Assembly (NCBI RefSeq): GCF_029906345.1
Contig: NZ_JARYGY010000001.1
Location: 904,851-968,850, forward strand
Reading direction: 5' to 3'
Source: Aquimarina mycalae
GTDB taxonomy: Bacteria; Bacteroidota; Bacteroidia; Flavobacteriales; Flavobacteriaceae
DNA: 64,000 nt
Under the pieces are notes generated by a model. The model made no database searches. It saw only the letters and a list, made by a program, of their open reading frames with translations, and was not told the origin of the DNA. Shown here piece by piece: positions 52,895 to 61,543 of the stretch (its first letter is position 1; each line of letters begins with the position of its first letter). The translations under genes were made by a program, and so were the position numbers.

Positions 52895-55420
52895 TTATTG
52901 AATTACTAATTTTCTTACTGCAAGTTTTTCTCCTTCGCTTTCTATTCGTATCAGATATATTCCTGTTCTCAATGATAAACTGCTAGCAGAAATATTATTT
53001 GCTCCTGGATTTAGCTCAATTTTAGATGCTTGTTTTCCTAGAATCGTATATACAGTAGCTGTAATATTTTTACTGTTCGTTCCGCTAACATTTAGAACAA
53101 AACTATCATTGGTAGGATTAGGTGCTATTGTAATAAAAGATCCATCAATTTCATCTTCATCACCCAATATTGGTGTTTTTGTTCCAAAATTCACTACAGA
53201 AGTTGCAGCTCTTGTACAAGATCCTTCATAAATTTTCACATTAGAGAACGTAGAAGTATTTCCGCTTCCCGCATCATTATCATTGATTAATACCAATCGA
53301 TCCATTGCACCTGTATAAAAATCTCCAACAGGAATGGTATAAGTTGTAGTACCGCTGGTATAATTATCATAGTTTGTTACTCCATAGTTTTGAGTCCCGT
53401 GTACCTTAAAGTATCGACTAGATGTTAAACTATTATCATTTTCGAAACCTACCCCATGAATTTCTCCTTGAGATGTGCTATTAAAATCAAACTCTAATAC
53501 CGTAGAAGCAGTTACCGTATAATTCAAAGAAATATATTTCCACGTATTATTTTGCATCGACAATCCAGATCCACTACTCACTACAGAGAAGTCACCAGCT
53601 GAATCCTGATTAGAAAAACCTGTGATTGTAAAATCATTAAAATTTAAAGCTACACATGGATCTGGGTCCGGATCTGGATCTGGATCGCCAGTAGATTCTT
53701 TAATCTCTAATTTATCAATAGCGATATCTCCTTGCCAGCTACTTCCTGTAACGGCCCTAAATCGTAACCAGATAGTTGTTCCTATATAAGAAGAAAGGTC
53801 AATATTTGCTGTATTCCAGCTACTTCCTTGAGATCCAGTTTTATTAAATACGCTCGTATAGTTTACTCGATCCTCGGTAACCTCAACAGAAAAACTCCCT
53901 ACATTGTCACCTTGCATATGATATTGAAAACTTAAGGCTGGAGAAGACAACCCATCTAACTGAAGACAAGGAGAAAACAAGTTTGCTCTTTTATTAGGGA
54001 ATCCAGAACCATTACCCGATGCTTCTACATACATATAATAAGAACCTTCGACTGCACTACCTGGACCAGTACCATTTGATGGAGTACCATTTGCATCCTT
54101 TACCCAATCCATGTCATCGTCGACATCCTGTAACCAACCGTTTAATGAACCTTCGAATCCTTCTTGATACGGATAGTTAACTACTGTATCAACACAAACA
54201 TCTCCGTCTCCACCGCCATTGTCTACTCCATTAGAAATTTCAATAAGATATTCTAAAGCTAATTTGGCAAATTTAGCTGCATGCGTAGCATTAGGAGTTG
54301 GAGATCTATCAAAAGTATCTCTAGTGGTATGAATGTTTGGATTACTTTGATTAAAAGTGGCTTCAAAAGGAAAAGCTACATCATATCCTTCTTGCGCCCA
54401 GCTATAGTGATCAGAACACCCGTAGTTACATCGCGAAGTTCCGTAGGTAATTCTATGTGTCCCTGAAGCATTGTAATAGTCCATTAACTCCATCAAAAAG
54501 TCATTTAATGTATCGTCATTATATGAATCTGTAGATACATATACATCATTTGTAGACCCTTTATAATTAGTCATATCTAGTTGCATATAACTAACTACGT
54601 TTACATTTCTATTACGATAATCTTCTGCAATTTCTCTAGAACCTCTTAATCCCACTTCTTCTGCTGCGTAAGCCATAAACTCCATAGTTCTTTTTGGCTT
54701 AAAATTCATATCAAACAATACTCTGGCTGCTTCAGTAATTGTAGCAATTCCCGATGCATTGTCATCGGCTCCTGGAGCATCGTTATTATTACCGCCAGAT
54801 GTAGAGTCAATATGACCGCCAATGATTACGAATTCATCAGGCTTTTCACTTCCTGTAATAGTCATTACTAAAGAAGGCATATTTGTACTAGTATGATTTA
54901 CAAGTCGAACAGACACATCACTTCTTCCACCAGCAAGGTTTTCCCATTTAGTTTTAAGATCTACCACCGCTTGTGTAGCACTACTCTTTGTATGATAACG
55001 TGTACCATAGTTTTCTAATTCCTGAATCTGATTTGCAATATTCAAATTGTTTACTAAATCAAGACTTTGTCTTACCAGTTGATCTTGAGTAATTGAGAAA
55101 CCACCAGCGAGTTTCTGAGATAACCTTCTCTGTTGTATTGCAGAAATAGCTTTTTTCTTAGAGCTCTCGTAGATAAAACCAGGACCATGAACTAAAACCT
55201 TGTGATGTAATTCATGCGCTGCTTCATCACTGAGCATTACCGCACTGTAACCATTATTAGATTCGATAATCCGGATATCCTCTGGATGATCCTTAAGAAG
55301 CCCTATCGCATCCTTGGTTTCCATCGTTGCATAGAACATATCCGATGGTTTTTGTGCATACATATTGCTACAAAATAAGCATAGCAATACTAGCGAAATA
55401 ATTAGGTTGAATTTTTTCAT
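52895..55420 (-). CDS. Secreted M28-family aminopeptidase with T9SS C-terminal sorting domain
   Basis: The 841-residue protein has a signal peptide (CLFCSNMYAQ), a propeptide-like region, and an M28 zinc peptidase domain (about 150-400): IIGGHIDSTSGG, APGADDNASGIATITEAAR, AYAAEEVGLRGSREIAEDYR, QLDMTNYKGS and HTTRDTFDRSP hold the two-zinc ligands. A MAM/jellyroll-like domain (YPYQEGFEGSLNGWLQDVDDDMDWVKD) follows, then a DPDPDPDPDP linker, a second beta domain, and a T9SS type A sorting domain (FITIAPNPTNDSFVLN ... LSLRTGIYLIRIES). It is exported by the type IX system and degrades peptides outside the cell. Monocistronic. Confidence 0.93.
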   Translation of the reverse strand: MKKFNLIISLVLLCLFCSNMYAQKPSDMFYATMETKDAIGLLKDHPEDIRIIESNNGYSAVMLSDEAAHELHHKVLVHGPGFIYESSKKKAISAIQQRRLSQKLAGGFSITQDQLVRQSLDLVNNLNIANQIQELENYGTRYHTKSSATQAVVDLKTKWENLAGGRSDVSVRLVNHTSTNMPSLVMTITGSEKPDEFVIIGGHIDSTSGGNNNDAPGADDNASGIATITEAARVLFDMNFKPKRTMEFMAYAAEEVGLRGSREIAEDYRNRNVNVVSYMQLDMTNYKGSTNDVYVSTDSYNDDTLNDFLMELMDYYNASGTHRITYGTSRCNYGCSDHYSWAQEGYDVAFPFEATFNQSNPNIHTTRDTFDRSPTPNATHAAKFAKLALEYLIEISNGVDNGGGDGDVCVDTVVNYPYQEGFEGSLNGWLQDVDDDMDWVKDANGTPSNGTGPGSAVEGSYYMYVEASGNGSGFPNKRANLFSPCLQLDGLSSPALSFQYHMQGDNVGSFSVEVTEDRVNYTSVFNKTGSQGSSWNTANIDLSSYIGTTIWLRFRAVTGSSWQGDIAIDKLEIKESTGDPDPDPDPDPCVALNFNDFTITGFSNQDSAGDFSVVSSGSGLSMQNNTWKYISLNYTVTASTVLEFDFNSTSQGEIHGVGFENDNSLTSSRYFKVHGTQNYGVTNYDNYTSGTTTYTIPVGDFYTGAMDRLVLINDNDAGSGNTSTFSNVKIYEGSCTRAATSVVNFGTKTPILGDEDEIDGSFITIAPNPTNDSFVLNVSGTNSKNITATVYTILGKQASKIELNPGANNISASSLSLRTGIYLIRIESEGEKLAVRKLVIQ

Positions 55421-55547
55421 TTTTAATGAATTTGTGTTAGTATCCTAACTTACAGAAAATCAAGCATTCACCAAAGTGGCTTATCCGCAAAATAACAACT
55501 GTACTAACATCTGTTAGTTTACGGTTTTAACATAATTAATTCAAATT

Positions 55548-55573
55548 AAACTTTCAATAATTTTTGAAAGTTT
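55548..55573. promoter_or_regulatory. Probable operator of the GbsR/MarR regulator (promoter of its own gene)
   Basis: A perfect palindrome AAACTTTCAA-N6-TTGAAAGTTT overlaps the promoter: its right arm contains TTTG (55563-55566), 18 bases before the -7 element TATATTTG (55585-55592). A near copy is at 56155-56180. This implies autorepression. Confidence 0.8.
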
Positions 55574-55584
55574 AAAATTTATAG

Positions 55585-55592
55585 TATATTTG
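55585..55592 (+). promoter_or_regulatory. -7 element of the GbsR regulator gene (TATATTTG)
   Basis: Exact TAnnTTTG ending 4 bases before the ATG, so transcription likely starts at the first codon and the mRNA may be leaderless. The -33 TTTG lies inside the operator. Confidence 0.65.
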
Positions 55593-55596
55593 TCCT

Positions 55597-56100
55597 ATGA
55601 ATTACACAGAAGCAAAAGATAAATTTATATCCACTTGGGGAGCATTAGGTACTTTGTGGGGTATTAATAAAGCAATGGCCCAGATTCACGCTTTATTATG
55701 GATCTCACCAGAGCCACTTTCTATGGAAGATATCATGGAAGAGCTACAGATCTCTAGAGGAAATACGAGTATGAATTTACGTCAATTAATGGATTGGGGG
55801 ATTGTTTTTAAAGAAAGTAAACCTGGTGAACGTAAAGAGTATTTTGCTTCTGAAAAAGATGTGCAAGAACTAGCCAGACAAGTAGCTAAAGAGCGAAGTA
55901 GACGTGAAATCAAACCAGTTATTAAAGTATTAAGGGAAGTATCGCGTATTGAAGGAGATGGGACAAAAAAGACAGAAGAACTTATTAAACAAACCAAAGC
56001 ATTATATGAACTTGCCGACAGTGCAGATACGATGATGAATAAGATTGTAAATCAAGAATCTAACTGGATTACAAAAACATTAATGAAATTGATTAAATAG
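55597..56100 (+). CDS. GbsR/MarR-family transcriptional regulator
   Basis: The 167-residue protein has the GbsR N-terminus (FISTWGALGTLWGINKAMAQIHALLWI) and winged helix ELQISRGNTSMNLRQLMDWGIVFKESKPGERKEYFAS (about 50-85), with a long C-terminal dimerisation helix. GbsR-type repressors bind palindromes and respond to small molecules. Palindromes matching each other lie at its own promoter and before the 56196 gene. It is first in a regulon with two small membrane proteins, a methyltransferase, an epimerase-like protein and an SRPBCC protein. Confidence 0.92.
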   Translation: MNYTEAKDKFISTWGALGTLWGINKAMAQIHALLWISPEPLSMEDIMEELQISRGNTSMNLRQLMDWGIVFKESKPGERKEYFASEKDVQELARQVAKERSRREIKPVIKVLREVSRIEGDGTKKTEELIKQTKALYELADSADTMMNKIVNQESNWITKTLMKLIK

Positions 56101-56154
56101 ATACTAAATCCCAACAGTAAAAAGTAAGGAAGTAATTCCTTTTCTTTTTCAAAA

Positions 56155-56180
56155 TAAGTTTCAAAAATTATTGAAAGTTT
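56155..56180. promoter_or_regulatory. Second operator of the GbsR/MarR regulator
   Basis: TAAGTTTCAA-N6-TTGAAAGTTT has the same spacing as the operator at 55548; the right arm is identical and the left arm differs at two positions. It lies 16 bases before the start of the 56196 gene. Confidence 0.75.
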
Positions 56181-56195
56181 TAAATTATTAAAATT

Positions 56196-56555
56196 ATGAA
56201 AACAATACACAAGGTTAACAAATGGAGTTTTATCATCACATTACTATTATATATAACTGTATATTTTGGATTATTAGCACAGGTTTTACTTGGACTTATT
56301 CAGATCATTATTGCCTTAAATATGCTCTTCAACTGGAACTCATTTAGTAAAAAAAATAAAATACATCTCGGATCATATTTTCTTTTAGTAATTACATATG
56401 GTCTTATACTACTTACTGATATTGGAAACACATCTTTCATTCTAATTTATTTAACTGTTGTTCCCATGTCTATCGCAGCATATTTTGTCTATATAACCTA
56501 TCGTATCAAAAAATGCCAAGTAGCAATAGATGTCAAACCTTCTTTTTATAACTAA
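56196..56555 (+). CDS. Small integral membrane protein
   Basis: The 119-residue protein has four predicted transmembrane segments (WSFIITLLLYITVYFGLLAQVLLGLIQIIIALNMLF and two near 65-105). No family is recognised. It is first after the second operator and is followed by four cotranscribed genes, so it is under the GbsR-type regulator. Confidence 0.75.
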   Translation: MKTIHKVNKWSFIITLLLYITVYFGLLAQVLLGLIQIIIALNMLFNWNSFSKKNKIHLGSYFLLVITYGLILLTDIGNTSFILIYLTVVPMSIAAYFVYITYRIKKCQVAIDVKPSFYN

Positions 56556-56566
56556 AAACATACTAC

Positions 56567-57010
56567 ATGAAACTATATATTCCAAATTGGATCATAATAA
56601 TAGGAGGCATTGGTCAGATATTTACAGCACTTATCTATCCATACATTAGACACAAAGTGTTTGATTGGTACAATGATGTAAAACAACTAAAGCCATTGAA
56701 TCAGGAAATAGCGAAAACCTACGGAAGGTATATTCAAGGATTAAACTTTTCTTTCGGACTTATTGCTATTCTTATTACCGATCAGCTTAAAGAACAATCA
56801 GAATTAGCCATTGCACTTACAGGATTAATTGCTGCATATTGGGTTGGCAAAGTGCTCACGCAGATTGCTTATTACCCAATGTATGAGATCCCTCAAAAAC
56901 CAATTTTTAAAATCGGTAGTTACTTTATGAACTGTCTATTCGTATTATTCGCAATAGTATATTCCTTATTGTGCATCTACAATTGCATAGGATTCTTCGG
57001 TATTAATTAA
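56567..57010 (+). CDS. Small integral membrane protein
   Basis: The 147-residue protein has an N-terminal membrane segment (WIIIIGGIGQIFTALIYPYI), a short soluble loop (HKVFDWYNDVKQLKPLNQEIAKTYGRYIQGLNF) and about three further segments. No recognised domain. It starts 11 bases after the preceding stop codon and is part of the GbsR-type operon. Confidence 0.75.
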   Translation: MKLYIPNWIIIIGGIGQIFTALIYPYIRHKVFDWYNDVKQLKPLNQEIAKTYGRYIQGLNFSFGLIAILITDQLKEQSELAIALTGLIAAYWVGKVLTQIAYYPMYEIPQKPIFKIGSYFMNCLFVLFAIVYSLLCIYNCIGFFGIN

Positions 57011-57023
57011 AAAATCTAGCATT

Positions 57024-57905
57024 ATGAACACTACATTTCCATTACTACATAAAATCAGATTCAAAAAATCTAATAAAGAAAACCTTATTGAACTCTATGA
57101 TGAAGCTACAGAAGATTACGAATTCTGGAGTAAAGGTTTTAATATGCATTTTGGGTATTACATTCCGTTTAAGACTACACTCTTTAAAAGAGATACTATG
57201 CTTAATGAAATGAATAATCAAGTATTTAACCGATTACGTTTTAATAAACAACATGGCGTAGTTGCAGATCTAGGTTGTGGTATCGGTGGCACTATTAAAT
57301 ATGGATTACGAAAATATCCTCGTCTGCATATTATCGGAGTAACGCTTTCCCCATTTCAAGTTCGTGAAGGGAATAAAAGGCTACAACAAATGAATGGCTT
57401 AATTTTGGAAGAAAATTATTGTAAAACTTCTTTCCCTTCTGATAGTTTTGATAGCGCATATGCTATCGAAAGTTTATGTCACTCTGGTCATAGCATCGAA
57501 GCTCTTGAAGAAGCATATAGAATTCTTAAACCTACTGCTAAGCTAGTCATTGCAGATGCTTTTCTTAAAAAAGATGCAGAGCAATTATGTCCAGGAAGTC
57601 ATTATTGCTACAACCAACTCTGTAAAGGTTGGAGTCTAGAAGGTTTAGGAAGCATTCAGAAGGTTAAAAAATCTCTAGAAAAAACTGGCTTTAAAAATGT
57701 AAAAATCGAAGATATTTCTTTTAGAGTTGCACCTTCTGTGCTACATGTTCCATTTGCTATAACTGGCTTTATTTTCAAGAAACTTTTTAGCAAAGAGACA
57801 CTAAAACCTCAAAGTTGGAAAAACCTAAAAGGCTCTTTATTTGCATTACTATCGGGATTGCATATGAAAAGTTTTGGATATTATATCATAACTGCAGAAA
57901 AATAG
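57024..57905 (+). CDS. SAM-dependent methyltransferase (tocopherol/sterol/cyclopropane-type class I)
   Basis: The 293-residue protein has motif I VADLGCGIGGT (about residues 81-91), the post-I Gly-rich region IIGVTLSPFQVREGNKRL, motif II SFDSAYAIESLCHS and the motif III-like YRILKPTAKLVIADAF. The N-terminal YDEATEDYEFWSKGFNMHFGYYIPF is typical of methyltransferases acting on lipids or quinone-like molecules. Its C-terminal hydrophobic segment suggests membrane association. Substrate is unknown. The operon context points to modification of a membrane lipid or isoprenoid. Confidence 0.87.
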   Translation: MNTTFPLLHKIRFKKSNKENLIELYDEATEDYEFWSKGFNMHFGYYIPFKTTLFKRDTMLNEMNNQVFNRLRFNKQHGVVADLGCGIGGTIKYGLRKYPRLHIIGVTLSPFQVREGNKRLQQMNGLILEENYCKTSFPSDSFDSAYAIESLCHSGHSIEALEEAYRILKPTAKLVIADAFLKKDAEQLCPGSHYCYNQLCKGWSLEGLGSIQKVKKSLEKTGFKNVKIEDISFRVAPSVLHVPFAITGFIFKKLFSKETLKPQSWKNLKGSLFALLSGLHMKSFGYYIITAEK

Positions 57906-57960
57906 CTTTCTCTATTTGATAAGCCTCAGTTAGTCAAACCCATTGTAAATCTTAAAAATC

Positions 57961-58872
57961 ATGAAAAAACTAGTCATAGCAGCAGGAACTGGTTTCTTAG
58001 GAAACATTCTAATCGATCATTTCAAAAATAAAGTTGAAACCATTGTAATTCTAACTCGAGGCGGTAACAAATCTATCGAGAATATCAATTATATCCATTG
58101 GGATGCTAAAACTCTAAACACATGGAAAAGTGAACTAAATGATGCAGATGTACTCATTAACATGACAGGAAAATCGGTGGATTGTAGGTATCATCAAAAG
58201 AATAAGGATCTTATCCTCTCTTCTAGAATTGCCTCTACAGCTATTTTAGGCAAAGCTATCTCCGAATGTAAAAATCCGCCTAAAACTTGGTTGAATTCAT
58301 CTACAGCAACCATTTACAGACATTCTATGAATCAGGAAATGGATGAAACATCTGGTGAAATTGGCACAGGTTTTTCTGTAAACGTAGCAACCAATTGGGA
58401 ACATGCTTTCTTTTCTCAACAAACACCAAAAACCAGAAAAGTAGCACTGAGAACTTCAATCGTTTTAGGTAAAAATGGAGGTGCACTACAACCAATTTTA
58501 AATTTAGTAAAAACGGGGTTTGGCGGCAAACAAGGGAAAGGAGATCAAAAATTTAGTTGGATTCATGAAACCGATTTCGCTAGAAGTTTAGAGTTTATAA
58601 TCAAAAACCCAACAATAGAAGGTCCTATTAATATCGTTTCTCCAACACCTTCAGACAATAGTAGTTTTATGAAAACACTAAGAACAGCGGTTGGTATTCC
58701 TTTTGGAATCCCCTTACCTAAGCCTTTATTAGAAATTGGTGCTGGTATCATTAAAACAGAAACAGAGTTAATTCTAAAAAGCAGAAATGTAATTCCTAAA
58801 AAGCTGCAAGAAAATAATTTTCAATTTAGGTATGCCGATCTAACAAATACAATTACCGATTTAACCTCTTGA
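57961..58872 (+). CDS. TIGR01777-family NAD-dependent epimerase-like protein (SDR fold)
   Basis: The 303-residue protein has a Rossmann start (VIAAGTGFLGNILIDHF), INYIHWDAKTL, the MTGKSVDCRYHQKNKDLILSSRIAST block, SSTATIYRHSMNQEMDE, and a C-terminal DUF1731-like region (FGIPLPKPLLEIGAGIIKTETELILKSRNVIPKKL). The substrate of TIGR01777 proteins is not established. It follows the methyltransferase by 55 bases and overlaps the next gene by one base. Confidence 0.9.
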   Translation: MKKLVIAAGTGFLGNILIDHFKNKVETIVILTRGGNKSIENINYIHWDAKTLNTWKSELNDADVLINMTGKSVDCRYHQKNKDLILSSRIASTAILGKAISECKNPPKTWLNSSTATIYRHSMNQEMDETSGEIGTGFSVNVATNWEHAFFSQQTPKTRKVALRTSIVLGKNGGALQPILNLVKTGFGGKQGKGDQKFSWIHETDFARSLEFIIKNPTIEGPINIVSPTPSDNSSFMKTLRTAVGIPFGIPLPKPLLEIGAGIIKTETELILKSRNVIPKKLQENNFQFRYADLTNTITDLTS

Positions 58873-59336
58873 TGATGACTAAAATTCTTCTGAATACTTC
58901 GATCAACGCTCCGATTAACATGGTTTTTGATGCAGCAAGAAACATAGATCTCCATATGAATTCTGCCGAAAAAACTAAAGAAAAAGCAATTGCTGGAACT
59001 GTATCTGGTGTAATTAAATTATATGAAACTGTTACCTGGAAAGGAAAACATTTTGGAATGTATCTAAAACATCAGAGCAAAATTACCTCTATAAGGTATC
59101 CAACTTTTTTTGTTGATAAAATGATACAAGGCCATTTTGTGAGGTTCAAGCATCAACACATTTTTAGGAAAACCTCAACAGGAACAGAAATGATCGATGT
59201 CTTAGAATATCAGACTCCTTATAGTATTTTTGGGAAAATTTTCGATCGATTAGTTTTAAAAAGATACCTTGTCAAATTTCTCTTAACTAGAAATCGATTC
59301 TTAAAACGACATACAGAAAACAGAGCTCGTTTTTAA
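58872..59336 (+). CDS. SRPBCC-family ligand-binding protein (polyketide cyclase/START-like)
   Basis: The 154-residue protein (MMTKILLNTSINAPINMVFDAARNIDLH) has the SRPBCC opening NTSINAPINMVFDAARNIDLH, VTWKGKHFGMYLKHQSKIT and FRKTSTGTEMIDVLEYQTPYSIFGKIFDRLVLKRYL. Such folds bind hydrophobic ligands. The ATG at 58872 overlaps the previous stop (TGATG) and is preferred to the TTG at 58869. Last gene of the GbsR-controlled operon. Confidence 0.85.
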   Translation: MMTKILLNTSINAPINMVFDAARNIDLHMNSAEKTKEKAIAGTVSGVIKLYETVTWKGKHFGMYLKHQSKITSIRYPTFFVDKMIQGHFVRFKHQHIFRKTSTGTEMIDVLEYQTPYSIFGKIFDRLVLKRYLVKFLLTRNRFLKRHTENRARF

Positions 59337-59509
59337 AATTAACAATGTACCCGAAAAGCTATTCTCTATACTATGAATTTACCTTCGTGGGCATTCGGGC
59401 AAAGCTTATTAGTAAACGTCATTTATCACTAATATTTTTTAGCTTATTCAAGATCAATAGAGTTACACACTTTCCAGGTATATTGTTAATTTTGTTATAT
59501 TACATAAGG

Positions 59510-60076
59510 TTACCCATCGATCCCAAAACAATATATTCGTACTGCTCCAGAAGTAGCCATAATATTATTAGCTTCTTTTCCTTTATATATTGGTTGAAAA
59601 GCATATTCTCCAGGACTTAAAGATGCTGGTAAAATAATCTCATAGAGATTTCCTTCAATCTTTTTTAATTCAGGAAAGATTAGGTGCTGACTAATATCCT
59701 TATTCCCGCCACCCATAGAGTTACCTTTCTGTATAAATCTTCTATACTTTTTTCGTTTCTTTACGACATCTGCTTTCGTGATAATTACCAAATCCAAAGG
59801 ATCTGTTCCTTCTTCTAAGGACATGATAAATTTTGGTGTATCACCAGATTTAAACCTAACATCAGAGTACTTACTATTAAAAATAGTGAGATATTGATTT
59901 ACTCCTCCATACCCAAAACCTATGGCCTTGGCTTCGATTTTAGCGCCTTTACGCTCGAATGATTCTACATTTCCATCCTTTACATAATAAGGAACAAAGT
60001 CTTTTTCGACTTCTTGCGCTTGTATTTTACATAAAAACACAAATTGAATTGCTAAGAGTAGTGTAATTTTTTTCAT
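59510..60076 (-). CDS. Exported protein of unknown function
   Basis: The 188-residue protein has a signal peptide (QFVFLCKIQAQ) and a mature beta-rich domain with IEAKAIGFGYGGVNQYLTIFNSKYSDVRF and EIILPASLSPGEYAFQPIY. TATGTTTG on the minus strand (plus 60108-60115) is an exact TAnnTTTG 31 bases before the ATG and is its likely -7 element. No family recognised. Confidence 0.7.
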   Translation of the reverse strand: MKKITLLLAIQFVFLCKIQAQEVEKDFVPYYVKDGNVESFERKGAKIEAKAIGFGYGGVNQYLTIFNSKYSDVRFKSGDTPKFIMSLEEGTDPLDLVIITKADVVKKRKKYRRFIQKGNSMGGGNKDISQHLIFPELKKIEGNLYEIILPASLSPGEYAFQPIYKGKEANNIMATSGAVRIYCFGIDG

Positions 60077-60429
60077 ATGACTGTTTTTTTAGATTACTTG
60101 ATATGCACAAACATAAAATCATAATCATACCAAAAACATACCCAGTTAAAGGTATTTTGTAGTCATTTCTAACAATAAAAACCAAAGCAGGTATTAAATC
60201 TGCTTTCACATCCATTATTAATGTTTTCTATAGTAGTACATCATTTAGTAATATTTTAGGGAAATATCATTGATTTATTTTATTTGAAACTTGAATAAAA
60301 AGGAGTGTATATATAAGTTTATCAAGGGTTTTTAATTTTCTGAAGATTAGACAAGTATTACACATTCGTTAAACTATATAACCATATTCAACTTTTTATC
60401 CTATTTTTGAGGAAAAGAGCTCATAAACT
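60077..60429. other. Divergent intergenic region before the ECF sigma gene
   Basis: This 353-base stretch holds the minus-strand -7 element TATGTTTG (60108-60115) of the exported-protein gene and TATTTTTG (60402-60409) before the sigma gene. I see no coding region, repeat or terminator in between. A short frame on the minus strand overlapping the exported protein's start is not supported. Confidence 0.5.
60402..60409 (+). promoter_or_regulatory. -7 element of the ECF sigma gene (TATTTTTG)
   Basis: Exact TAnnTTTG ending 20 bases before the ATG, giving a short leader. No clear -33 box. Confidence 0.45.
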
Positions 60430-60984
60430 ATGTCAACAAACACAATAGACCCCAATTCGTGGATAGATAAATACAGCGACTACCTATTTAATTATACGAT
60501 AGTTAGAGTTGATGACAGAGAGATTGCACAGGATTTAGTGCAAGAAACATTCTTTGCTGGTCTTAAATCCATGAAAAACTTTAAGGGAGAAGCGAGTGAA
60601 CGAACTTGGCTAATTTCGATATTAAAAAGAAAAATAATTGATCATTATAGAAAAATAAATAGTAATAAAGGAAAAGCTGAAGTACGTATAAATTATGTAA
60701 ATGACGGTGAGAGCGAAGGAGATTGGTTAGAAGAAAGAGTAGCTGACCCCTTTGATCAGAATGCCGAAAACGAGATTGAAAACACAGAATTAGGAGTTGC
60801 CATTCACAACTGTATTGGTAAATTACCTGAGAAGCAAGCTCGTATTTTCAAAATGAAAACAATTCAAGGGTTTGATACAGAAGCAATCTGTAATGAATTT
60901 GATATTACTGCGTCTAATCTATGGGTAATCATACATCGTGCACGTACTGCGATGGCTGAATGCCTGGAAAAAAATTGGTTCTAA
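60430..60984 (+). CDS. ECF-type RNA polymerase sigma factor
   Basis: The 184-residue protein has sigma region 2 (NYTIVRVDDREIAQDLVQETFFAGLKSMKNFKGEASERTWLISILKRKIIDHYRK, about 24-78) and region 4 (LGVAIHNCIGKLPEKQARIFKMKTIQGFDTEAICNEFDITASNLWVIIHRARTAMAECLE). Region 3 is replaced by an acidic linker, as in ECF factors. It is followed 5 bases after its stop codon by a gene for a small zinc-finger protein that is probably its anti-sigma factor. Stimulus and target promoters are unknown. Confidence 0.95.
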   Translation: MSTNTIDPNSWIDKYSDYLFNYTIVRVDDREIAQDLVQETFFAGLKSMKNFKGEASERTWLISILKRKIIDHYRKINSNKGKAEVRINYVNDGESEGDWLEERVADPFDQNAENEIENTELGVAIHNCIGKLPEKQARIFKMKTIQGFDTEAICNEFDITASNLWVIIHRARTAMAECLEKNWF

Positions 60985-60989
60985 TTATA

Positions 60990-61247
60990 ATGGGTACAGA
61001 AAACAAAATATTTGTAAGTTGTGAAAACGCCAATCACATTTGCGATAAAAATCAGTATAGAGAAGCCTCTTTATGGGAAAAAATTAAATTAAATATTCAT
61101 TTAATTTATTGTAAGGCTTGTAGAAAATATTCGGCTAAGAACACGAAACTAACTAAATTATTTAAAGACCCTAAGGTCATAAGTATTAATCAATCGGCAA
61201 AAGATGCCATGAAGGAACAATTAAAGAAAAAAATGTCTGAACAATAA
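60990..61247 (+). CDS. Small anti-sigma-like zinc-binding (ZAS) protein
   Basis: The 85-residue protein begins at ATG 60990 and has Cys in VSCENANHICDKNQY followed by the HxxxCxxC motif HLIYCKAC (about 41-48), the zinc-binding signature of anti-sigma factors. A charged C-terminal tail follows. No transmembrane segment is present, so it is a soluble anti-sigma. It lies directly downstream of the ECF sigma gene. The upstream in-frame start at 60960 overlaps the sigma gene and is less likely. Confidence 0.75.
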   Translation: MGTENKIFVSCENANHICDKNQYREASLWEKIKLNIHLIYCKACRKYSAKNTKLTKLFKDPKVISINQSAKDAMKEQLKKKMSEQ

Positions 61248-61288
61248 AAACAACAAAAGCCCCAAGTAAAAGTATTTTAATAATTATA

Positions 61289-61543
61289 ATGAAGACAAGT
61301 AATAGTTTATTAGTATCCTGTGAGCAGGCAAAATTTATCTGCGACAAAAATCAATATGGAGAAGCGTCCATACTGGAAATAATCAAATTAAATATTAGAT
61401 TAATTTATTGCAAAGTAACAAGAGCATATTCTAAGAGGAATGGTAAACTCACAAAAGCAATTAAAAAATCTAATGTGCAAGTAATTGATCCTTCTAAAAA
61501 AGAAGAGATGAAAGAACGTATGCGTGAGAAACTAGCCAAATAG
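61289..61543 (+). CDS. Degenerate paralogue of the anti-sigma-like protein
   Basis: The 84-residue protein aligns over most of its length with the preceding gene: VSCEQAKFICDKNQYGEAS and IKLNIRLIYCKVTRAYSKRNGKLTKAIK. The HxxxCxxC motif has become RLIYCKVT, losing the His and the last Cys, so zinc binding in the usual way is unlikely. Probably a tandem duplication that diverged; it may still bind the sigma factor or act as a redox-insensitive decoy. Confidence 0.72.
   Translation: MKTSNSLLVSCEQAKFICDKNQYGEASILEIIKLNIRLIYCKVTRAYSKRNGKLTKAIKKSNVQVIDPSKKEEMKERMREKLAK

Noticed and set aside
53650..53690. DPDPDPDPDP stretch in the M28 peptidase as a tandem repeat of interest
   Set aside because: It is an ordinary flexible linker between domains of a secreted protein.
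59345..59620. Plus-strand 91-codon frame between the SRPBCC gene and the exported-protein gene
   Set aside because: It overlaps the 3' end of the well-supported minus-strand gene by over 100 bases and has no recognisable domain or promoter.
60027..60215. 62-codon minus-strand frame overlapping the start of the 59510-60076 gene
   Set aside because: The signal peptide and -7 element favour the shorter upstream-promoted gene; this frame has no independent support.
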